Source of the DNA: an uncultured Lysobacteraceae bacterium
GTDB lineage: Bacteria > Pseudomonadota > Gammaproteobacteria > Xanthomonadales > Rhodanobacteraceae
DNA: 6,556 nt
Reading direction: 5' to 3'
NCBI GenBank assembly: GCA_946480705.1
Contig: CAMLLF010000235.1
Span: 1-6,556 of the forward strand
The notes beneath the pieces are model-generated. The model was not told the DNA's origin. It did no database searches and was given only the letters and a program-made list of their open reading frames with translations. This document shows, piece by piece, positions 1-6,556 of this stretch. Each line of letters opens with the position of its first letter. Position 1 is the first letter of the stretch. The position numbers and the translations under genes are program-made.

Positions 1-2865
<2,865 letters not shown>

Positions 2866-2892
2866 GCGATCGTCGAGACAGTGGGGGAATCG

Positions 2893-2921
2893 CCGGGCCG
2901 CGCAAGCGGCCCGGTTTTTTT
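2893..2921 (+). terminator. Rho-independent terminator of the TonB receptor gene
   Basis: A perfect 9-bp GC stem (2893-2901 with 2906-2914) closes a GCAA tetraloop of the stable GNRA type and is followed at once by seven T residues (2915-2921). It begins 27 bases after the receptor stop codon. All classical elements of an intrinsic terminator are present, and it should separate the receptor from the next plus-strand gene. Confidence 0.95.
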
Positions 2922-3011
2922 GTGCGCGATTCGCGGCAATGCTTCCGGTGCGTCACGTTCAGGCACGCTGTCCGGCGCGTCACCATGACTTCCGGCTAGT
3001 GCAAACGGCCC

Positions 3012-3039
3012 TTGAGATGGTTGCGGTTTGTGCTAATTT
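3012..3039 (+). promoter_or_regulatory. Possible sigma70-type promoter for the exported coiled-coil gene
   Basis: TTGAGA (3012-3017) matches the -35 consensus at five of six positions. After 16 bases comes TAATTT (3034-3039), a weak -10 match at three of six, preceded by TG as in an extended -10. It lies in the most AT-rich part of the gap, after the upstream terminator, where a promoter is expected. The hexamers alone are not decisive. Confidence 0.35.
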
Positions 3040-3065
3040 GCTCACAAGGTTTCCCCCGGCAGTGC

Positions 3066-3070
3066 GGAGG
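3066..3070 (+). promoter_or_regulatory. Ribosome binding site fixing the start at 3076
   Basis: GGAGG lies five bases before the ATG at 3076. This strong Shine-Dalgarno sequence supports that start for the exported coiled-coil protein. Confidence 0.85.
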
Positions 3071-3075
3071 TCGTC

Positions 3076-3666
3076 ATGCGACCGAGTAAGCTGCAATTGT
3101 CTGTGTTGGCCCTGGCCTGTGCGTTTCCGCTGCTGGCCCCAGCGCAATCGGCCGCACCCGCGGCCGCATCCGCAAAAACCGACGCCGAGGTCGCCCTTGC
3201 CGTCGCCGATCTCGACCTCTATCAGCGCGGTCTGCAACTCGAAATCGACGCGTTGCGACAGGCGCAGCAGCGCCTTCAGTCCGCGCGCGAAGCGCGCGAC
3301 GAAATCTCGGAAAGCGCGGCGCTGCAGCCGGTGCTGACGCGGCAGTACGAGCGCAATGTCGCGAAGGCGCTGAACGTCGAGCTGGCCCGCTACCGCGACA
3401 TCAAGCGCCGTCTCGGCGACATCCTCGTGCTCGGCGAATACATCGACCAGCTCAACGCGCAGCTCGATCAGCTGCATCAGAGCGGCATGAGCGCGAAGCA
3501 GCGTGCCGATCAGCGCAAGGCGATCGAGGAAGCGCGTGCGAAGGCGGTCGATCCGTACGCGCTGCTCGACGTCGCGGTGCGCGAAGCGCTGAAGCAGCGG
3601 GCCGATGCGCTCGTGCGGCTGCGCATCAACAACCGCGATCTCGTGCACGAGCTGACGAGTCGCTGA
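3076..3666 (+). CDS. Exported alpha-helical/coiled-coil protein of unknown function
   Basis: I do not recognise a named family in this 196-residue protein. Residues 1-23 form a standard signal peptide: basic start MRPSK, hydrophobic core to about residue 20, then APA, probably cut before Gln24. The Ala/Pro-rich stretch at 24-33 looks like a flexible linker. From about 35 to 190 the protein is rich in Ala, Leu, Glu, Gln, Arg and Asp with almost no Gly or Pro and repeated hydrophobic spacing (for example DLDLYQRGLQLEIDALRQAQ at 46-65), as expected for long amphipathic helices or a coiled coil. It probably acts in the periplasm, perhaps as a structural or adaptor protein. Cys15, the only cysteine, lies inside the signal peptide and lacks a canonical lipobox. 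A terminator upstream, its own ribosome binding site and convergent genes downstream suggest a single-gene unit. That it is a real gene is well supported; its role is not. Confidence 0.85.
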   Translation: MRPSKLQLSVLALACAFPLLAPAQSAAPAAASAKTDAEVALAVADLDLYQRGLQLEIDALRQAQQRLQSAREARDEISESAALQPVLTRQYERNVAKALNVELARYRDIKRRLGDILVLGEYIDQLNAQLDQLHQSGMSAKQRADQRKAIEEARAKAVDPYALLDVAVREALKQRADALVRLRINNRDLVHELTSR

Positions 3667-3748
3667 GAGGGGTCGGCGCAGTCCGCGCCTGCGGGCCGTC
3701 GCCGGCTCGGCAACGGCCGCGCATGCGGAACAGGTATCGCGCGCCGCG
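3667..3748. other. Convergent intergenic junction with GC-rich dyads
   Basis: This 82-base gap separates two genes that run towards each other. It contains an interrupted hairpin (3694-3699 with 3713-3718, then 3701-3704 with 3708-3711 inside) and the left arm of a stronger dyad that reaches into the end of the minus-strand gene (3739-3761). Neither structure is followed by a T-run on either strand, so no classical intrinsic terminator can be named. Confidence 0.6.
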
Positions 3749-3761
3749 TCAGGCGGCGCGC
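3739..3761. repeat. Perfect 9-bp inverted repeat enclosing a stop codon
   Basis: GCGCGCCGC (3739-3747) pairs perfectly with GCGGCGCGC (3753-3761). The five-base loop (3748-3752) contains the TGA stop of the minus-strand EEP gene (3749-3751). The stem is all G-C and symmetric, so both converging transcripts could form it. It may protect 3' ends or help termination, but the T-tract of an intrinsic terminator is missing. Confidence 0.7.
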
Positions 3762-4552
3762 CGCAGCTCCTGCTGCAGGCTGGTCGGCAGCGTCACGCTC
3801 GCGGCGACCGGCAGGTGATCGGAGAATGCTTGCGGCAATGTCCACAAGCTGTCGATCTGCAAACTTTCAGAAACGAGAATGTGGTCGATAGCGCGGCGCG
3901 GGCGCCAGCTCGGGAACGTCGGCGGCGGCGCGAGCGGCGGCACGAGCGAGGTCTTGCGGTAGAGCTCGCGCAGTTCCGCGCTGTCCGCGGCGCAGTTGAG
4001 ATCGCCCATCAGCACTGCGTGCGGCGCATCGGCCAGCAGTTCGGCGATGAAGCCGAGCTGGCGCATGCGGGCTTCGGGGCCGAGCGACAGGTGCGAGATG
4101 ACGACCGTCAGCGCGTCGCTGCCGTTGCCGAAGCGCGCGAGCAGCGCGCCGCGGCCGGGAATGCGGCCGGGCAGCGGATGGTCGATGACTTCGGACGGTT
4201 CGATGCGACTGATCAGGCCGTTCGCCGACTGCGCGAGCCGCGACACGCGGCGATTCGGCTGATGACTCCAGTACGGAAAGCCCGCGGTCTCCGCGACGTA
4301 CTGAGTCTGGTTCATGAAGCCCGAGCGCAGCGTTCCGGCGTCGGCTTCCTGCAGCCCGACCACGTCGAAATCTTCGATCGAGCGAGCGAGCGCTTCGAGA
4401 TTCGCGCGCTTGCCCGGATGAGGCAGCCAGCTGCGCATGACGTAGTCGCTGTAGCGACCGACGCTCGCGCCGGCGACGATGTTGCAACTGAGCAGGCGCA
4501 GCCGTTCGATCGAAGGGCTGCTGCTGGGGGCGGAGCCGGGCGAGGCACTCAT
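3749..4552 (-). CDS. Endonuclease/exonuclease/phosphatase (EEP) family hydrolase
   Basis: This 267-residue protein is a metal-dependent phosphoesterase of the DNase I/exonuclease III fold; the substrate (nucleic acid, phospholipid or other phosphodiester) cannot be decided. The family motifs appear in order: SCNI with Asn24, GLQEAD with metal-binding Glu69, SHLSL with His154, MGDLN with Asp184 and Asn186, IDHI with Asp223 and His224, and SDHLPV with Asp245 and His246. All expected catalytic positions are present, so it should be active. There is no signal peptide or membrane segment, so it is probably cytoplasmic. The ATG at 4552 is the best start: an in-frame TAG lies four codons upstream, and the next internal Met (39) would delete Asn24. 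No clear Shine-Dalgarno precedes it. It lies 124 bases after the dsbA pair on the same strand, across a strong dyad. From memory, an EEP gene also follows cytochrome c4 and dsbA in Pseudomonas. Confidence 0.92.
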   Translation of the reverse strand: MSASPGSAPSSSPSIERLRLLSCNIVAGASVGRYSDYVMRSWLPHPGKRANLEALARSIEDFDVVGLQEADAGTLRSGFMNQTQYVAETAGFPYWSHQPNRRVSRLAQSANGLISRIEPSEVIDHPLPGRIPGRGALLARFGNGSDALTVVISHLSLGPEARMRQLGFIAELLADAPHAVLMGDLNCAADSAELRELYRKTSLVPPLAPPPTFPSWRPRRAIDHILVSESLQIDSLWTLPQAFSDHLPVAASVTLPTSLQQELRRAA

Positions 4553-4676
4553 GGCGCGAGCCTATGCCGGTCGCGCCGGCCACCGCAAGCGACCTTGGTC
4601 GGATACGCGGCAGATCGAAACATCGGCGCGAGGAACGTGCGGCGTGGCGTTCGTTCCTCGCGCGATTCGACGTTGA
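4553..4676. other. Gap between the dsbA pair and the EEP gene
   Basis: This 124-base stretch lies between the CPHC dsbA stop and the EEP start, both on the minus strand. It contains the 12-bp inverted repeat at 4626-4663 and a smaller 5-bp dyad (4566-4570 with 4576-4580) just before the EEP start. I found no convincing minus-strand promoter and no good Shine-Dalgarno before the EEP ATG. Read-through, processing or an independent weak promoter are all possible. Confidence 0.55.
4626..4663. repeat. Perfect 12-bp inverted repeat after the dsbA pair
   Basis: GCGCGAGGAACG (4626-4637) is the exact reverse complement of 4652-4663, with a 14-base spacer. It begins 13 bases after the stop codon of the CPHC dsbA in the direction of transcription. 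The stem includes non-GC pairs, so it is not simply a by-product of GC richness. Only a short TTT follows on the minus strand, making it a weak candidate intrinsic terminator; an mRNA 3'-end stabiliser or a protein-binding operator are alternatives. Confidence 0.75.
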
Positions 4677-5330
4677 TTACTTCTTCTTTGCAGCGAGTTC
4701 TTTGTTGACCAGGAACAGCGCGAGTTCGACGGCCTGGCCCTGGCCGCCGGCCGAAGCCGCGTCGAGGCGATACTTGCCGTTGATCACGAGCGTCGGCGTG
4801 CTTTCGATCTGATAGGCCATCGCGCGTTCGCGGCCCTGGCTCAGATTGCCTTCGACGACGAACGACTGCGCCGTGCTCACGAAGTTCTTCGGATCGACGC
4901 CGAAGCCGGCGTAGAACCCCGCGAGGTCTTCGATCGAGCGCAGCGGCTTGTGATCGCGATGCAGCGCGTCGAACAGCGCCTGATGCGTCTTGTCGAGCAC
5001 GCCGAGCGACTGCGCGGCGTAGAACGCGCGGGCCAGCGGTTCCCACGACGGGTTGAACACGACCGGCATGTAGTTGAACGTCACGCCGGCCGGCAGCTTG
5101 GCCTTGAGCTGGTCCGCGAACGGCTGGAAATGTGCACAGTGCGGGCACGCGTAGGAAAACACTTCGGTGACTTCGACCTTGCCGCTGGCCGGCGGCGTCG
5201 GCTTGGCGAGCACGATGTAGTGCTGGCCTTCCTTCCAGTCGGTCTTCGGCGCTGCCGCCTTGTCGTCCTGAGCGCCGCAGGCGCTGACGGCGAGGAGGCC
5301 GGCGAAGAGGAACATCAGTCGCTTGAGCAT
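4677..5330 (-). CDS. dsbA: DsbA-type thiol:disulfide oxidase, predicted lipoprotein, CPHC active site
   Basis: This periplasmic enzyme donates disulfide bonds to exported proteins and is normally re-oxidised by DsbB, which is not in this window. The 217-residue protein starts with a short basic/hydrophobic segment ending in the lipobox VSAC, so Cys18 is likely lipid-modified and the protein membrane-anchored. The thioredoxin-like fold follows: the strand KVEVTEVFSY leads into the active site CPHC (62-65), the classical DsbA dipeptide, and Glu56, six residues before the first cysteine, matches the buried Glu of E. coli DsbA. The helical insert spans about 95-170, and the cis-proline loop is STPT (Pro179). 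The C-terminus is lysine-rich (AAKKK). The ATG at 5330 has a GGAG six bases upstream. It lies 21 bases after a second DsbA-like gene, so the two are almost certainly co-transcribed. Lipoprotein DsbA forms are known, for example in Neisseria. Confidence 0.93.
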   Translation of the reverse strand: MLKRLMFLFAGLLAVSACGAQDDKAAAPKTDWKEGQHYIVLAKPTPPASGKVEVTEVFSYACPHCAHFQPFADQLKAKLPAGVTFNYMPVVFNPSWEPLARAFYAAQSLGVLDKTHQALFDALHRDHKPLRSIEDLAGFYAGFGVDPKNFVSTAQSFVVEGNLSQGRERAMAYQIESTPTLVINGKYRLDAASAGGQGQAVELALFLVNKELAAKKK

Positions 5331-5335
5331 GGTGA

Positions 5336-5340
5336 TCTCC
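5336..5340 (-). promoter_or_regulatory. Ribosome binding site of the CPHC dsbA
   Basis: Read on the minus strand this is GGAGA, lying five to six bases before the ATG at 5330 within the 21-base gap between the two dsbA genes. It supports the chosen start, which is also needed to keep the lipoprotein signal. Confidence 0.8.
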
Positions 5341-5351
5341 AGAACGTCGAA

Positions 5352-6023
5352 TTACTTGGCGGCCGCGGATTCCTGCGCGACCAGATGCAGGATGATGGCT
5401 TCGAGATTTTCCCAGCTGCCGGCGCTCTGGCCGTTCAGCCGGTACTTGCCGTTGACGATGAAGGTCGGCGTCGAGTCGACCTGGGTCGCCTTGATGTACG
5501 CCTCGGCCTTCTTCATCTTCGTGTTGATCGCGAACGAACTCGAGGTCGCGGTGAAATCGGCGGCCTTCACGCCGTATTTCTCGTAGAACTTCGCGACGTC
5601 TTCCATCGTCGGCGGCGGGTTCTTGATTTTGCCGTTGACGACGACGGCGAGCGAACGGCCGCCCCAGATCTCGGTGAACATGTCGTCGTGCGCCTTGTCG
5701 GCGACGCCGAGTGCCAGTGCCGTGTAGTAGCTGCGCTGGAACAGTGGCCACTGCTCGCCCTGGTTCCACGACGCCGGAACGTAGGTCATCACCGCGTTCG
5801 GCGGCAGCTTGGCCTTGAGATTCTTGACCTTCGGCGCGGCGGAGAAGCAGGCCGGGCAGCCGTAGGAGAACACTTCGGTCACTTCGACCTTGCCGGCCTG
5901 CTCGGTCGCCTGCGGCGGATCGATGCGGAAGTAGTGCTTGCCTTCCTGCCACGGGCCGCTCTGGGCCGACACGCTGGCCGCGGCGACGAGGCCGGCCAGG
6001 CCGAGGACGAAACGCTGGAACAT
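5352..6023 (-). CDS. dsbA: DsbA-like thiol:disulfide oxidoreductase, soluble periplasmic, CPAC active site
   Basis: This is a 223-residue paralogue of the neighbouring dsbA. A signal peptide (residues 1-20, ending ASVSA before Gln21) with no lipobox predicts a soluble periplasmic protein. The mature part begins with WQEGKHYF and runs through KVEVTEVFSYG into the active site CPAC (56-59). Glu50 keeps the DsbA buried-Glu position. The cis-proline loop is STPT (Pro186), followed by a NGKYRL segment shared with the neighbour. The unusual feature is Ala in place of the His of CPHC; in E. coli DsbA that His stabilises the reactive thiolate and makes the enzyme strongly oxidising. This copy may therefore be less oxidising or have different partners, which is inference. 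The start at 6023 has a strong AGGAGA five bases upstream. It precedes the CPHC copy by 21 bases and follows the cytochrome c gene after 178 bases, all in the same direction. Confidence 0.92.
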   Translation of the reverse strand: MFQRFVLGLAGLVAAASVSAQSGPWQEGKHYFRIDPPQATEQAGKVEVTEVFSYGCPACFSAAPKVKNLKAKLPPNAVMTYVPASWNQGEQWPLFQRSYYTALALGVADKAHDDMFTEIWGGRSLAVVVNGKIKNPPPTMEDVAKFYEKYGVKAADFTATSSSFAINTKMKKAEAYIKATQVDSTPTFIVNGKYRLNGQSAGSWENLEAIILHLVAQESAAAK

Positions 6024-6028
6024 CCGGA

Positions 6029-6034
6029 TCTCCT
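6029..6034 (-). promoter_or_regulatory. Ribosome binding site of the CPAC dsbA
   Basis: On the minus strand this reads AGGAGA, five bases before the ATG at 6023. It is a near-ideal Shine-Dalgarno sequence and fixes the start of the first gene of the dsbA pair. Confidence 0.88.
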
Positions 6035-6042
6035 GGTTGTGC

Positions 6043-6062
6043 CGCAGCCGTTGACGGCTGCG
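6043..6062. repeat. Perfect 8-bp hairpin in the dsbA leader
   Basis: On the minus strand CGCAGCCG and CGGCTGCG form a perfect 8-bp stem around a TCAA tetraloop. It ends eight bases before the AGGAGA ribosome binding site, placing it in the 5' leader of the dsbA pair. Without a following T-run it is not an intrinsic terminator. A leader structure affecting translation or mRNA stability is possible. Confidence 0.65.
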
Positions 6063-6150
6063 ACGATCACTGCGAATCCGGAGCGTACGCGGGTTTGGCG
6101 GGCGCCGGTGCAGTCGAGGGGCACAGACACGCCGGACCGGGGCGAGTTCA

Positions 6151-6178
6151 CGCCGAGCGGCGCGGGTCGCGCCCGGCG
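6151..6178. repeat. Interrupted GC-rich dyad downstream of cytochrome c4
   Basis: Bases 6151-6155 pair with 6174-6178 and 6159-6164 pair with 6168-6173, leaving a three-base bulge (6156-6158) and a three-base loop. The structure lies 23 bases past the cytochrome stop on the minus strand. No T-tract follows, so it could be a 3'-end stabiliser or chance pairing in GC-rich DNA. Confidence 0.45.
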
Positions 6179-6201
6179 TTCAACAGCCGGCCGACCGGCA
6201 C

Positions 6202-6556
6202 TTACTTGGCGGCGGTCGTGACCGGCTTGGCCGTATGCAGGCCTTCGGCGTACGAAGCGACCGCGACCACATCCTGTTCGGTGAGACGCTTGGCGATGTC
6301 CGGCATGATCCTGGCGCGGTCGTCGTCGCCCCAGGTGGCGCCGTTCTGCCAGTCCTTGAGCTTGGCGATGACGTAGTCGGTCCACTGGCCGGCGATCTGC
6401 GGATAACCCGAACCCGGATTGCCGCGGCCCGACGGGCCGTGGCACGACATGCAGGCCGGAATGCCGCGCTTGACGTCGCCGGTGCGCCAGAGCTGTTCGC
6501 CGCGCGCCTTCAGCGCCTCGTCGCCGTTGCCGGCGGTGGCCTGCTTCGTCGCGAAA
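6202..6556 (-). CDS. cc4: Cytochrome c4, C-terminal heme domain (5' end outside window)
   Basis: Cytochrome c4 is a periplasmic diheme electron carrier feeding terminal oxidases. Only the last 117 residues are visible and the frame stays open to the window edge. The heme-binding CMSCH lies at visible residues 35-39 (Cys35 and Cys38 for covalent attachment, His39 as axial ligand), inside the c4-like context GIPACMSCHGPSGRGNPGSG. The downstream GYPQIAGQ segment is also typical, and Met84 in RIMPDIAKRL is the probable second axial ligand. The preceding GEQLWRTGD matches the start of the second domain of c4 proteins, so the first heme domain should lie upstream of the window. The ATG at 6450 falls within CMSCH and cannot be the start. 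The dsbA pair follows on the same strand after 178 bases. A single-heme class I cytochrome c is the alternative. Confidence 0.9.
   Translation of the reverse strand, partial: FATKQATAGNGDEALKARGEQLWRTGDVKRGIPACMSCHGPSGRGNPGSGYPQIAGQWTDYVIAKLKDWQNGATWGDDDRARIMPDIAKRLTEQDVVAVASYAEGLHTAKPVTTAAK

Larger units (their letters stand above)
2866..3075. other. Intergenic region between receptor and exported protein gene
   Basis: This 210-base gap holds the receptor's terminator (2893-2921), an imperfect 13-base direct repeat (2944-2956 and 2971-2983, 12 of 13 identical, starting 27 bases apart), a weak promoter candidate (3012-3039) and a ribosome binding site (3066-3070). I see no convincing small gene in it. 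Confidence 0.7.
6024..6201. other. Gap between cytochrome c4 and the dsbA pair
   Basis: This 178-base non-coding stretch is the leader of the dsbA pair on the minus strand. It contains the ribosome binding site at 6029-6034, an 8-bp hairpin at 6043-6062, a longer interrupted dyad at 6151-6178 (5 bp, three-base bulge, 6 bp, three-base loop) and a 5-bp dyad at 6186-6199 just after the cytochrome stop. None has a T-tract. I could not pick out a convincing -35/-10 pair. Its length suggests a dsbA promoter or processing site lies here, but co-transcription with the cytochrome gene is not excluded. Confidence 0.55.

Noticed and set aside
3118..3120. Lipobox at Cys15 of the exported coiled-coil protein
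   Set aside because: The residues before the Cys (ALA) lack the usual Leu at -3, and the hydrophobic core continues past the Cys to a normal APA cleavage site.
3815..4708. 297-codon plus-strand open frame opposite the EEP gene
   Set aside because: The minus strand carries every EEP catalytic motif in order, whereas this frame shows none of any family.
4549..5952. 467-codon minus-strand open frame across both dsbA genes
   Set aside because: It is a shifted frame over two well-supported genes, yields a low-complexity Arg-rich product and ignores their ribosome binding sites.
4950..6221. 423-codon plus-strand open frame opposite the dsbA genes
   Set aside because: This antisense frame gives an Arg/Leu/Val/Gly-rich product with no recognisable domain; codon bias supports the minus-strand genes.
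6448..6450. ATG at 6450 as the start of a small 82-residue protein
   Set aside because: The Met is the second residue of the CMSCH heme motif; starting here would remove the first heme-binding cysteine, and the frame continues to the window edge.

Overview
The window is GC-rich (roughly two-thirds G+C by eye) and reads as chromosomal DNA from a Gram-negative proteobacterium, most likely a gammaproteobacterium of the Xanthomonadales group (Xanthomonas, Lysobacter or Rhodanobacter relatives). Three things point that way: a large TonB-dependent receptor beginning with an EAVEVTGSRI-type segment, codon use dominated by G or C at third positions, and a cytochrome c4 - DsbA - DsbA - endonuclease/exonuclease/phosphatase gene order. 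The taxonomic call is inference. No mobile element, tRNA, rRNA or CRISPR array was seen.

Layout. (1) Bases 1-2865, plus strand: a TonB-dependent outer-membrane receptor whose first codons lie upstream of the window, closed by a textbook intrinsic terminator at 2893-2921. (2) 2866-3075: intergenic, with the terminator, a degenerate direct repeat, a weak promoter candidate and a clear ribosome binding site. (3) 3076-3666, plus strand: a small exported, largely alpha-helical/coiled-coil protein of unknown function. (4) 3667-3748: a convergent junction with GC-rich dyads. (5) Minus strand, in transcription order from the right edge: the C-terminal part of a diheme cytochrome c4 (6556-6202), a soluble DsbA-like oxidase with a CPAC active site (6023-5352), a lipoprotein DsbA with a classical CPHC active site (5330-4677), and an endonuclease/exonuclease/phosphatase (EEP) family hydrolase (4552-3749).

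How the genes fit together. The minus-strand block is an envelope redox cluster. Cytochrome c4 is a periplasmic electron carrier towards terminal oxidases, and the two DsbA proteins introduce disulfides into exported proteins. The two dsbA genes are 21 bases apart and clearly related, so they form a co-transcribed pair of diverged paralogues. The receptor on the other strand carries twelve cysteines, all in six closely spaced pairs, so it is a plausible disulfide-rich client of this machinery, although nothing shows a direct regulatory link.

I do not see a wholly new system. The points most worth following up are the CPHC/CPAC split between the tandem DsbA copies, the paired cysteines of the receptor, and several perfect inverted repeats in the gaps: 12 bp after the dsbA pair, 9 bp around the stop codon of the EEP gene, and 8 bp just before the first dsbA ribosome binding site.
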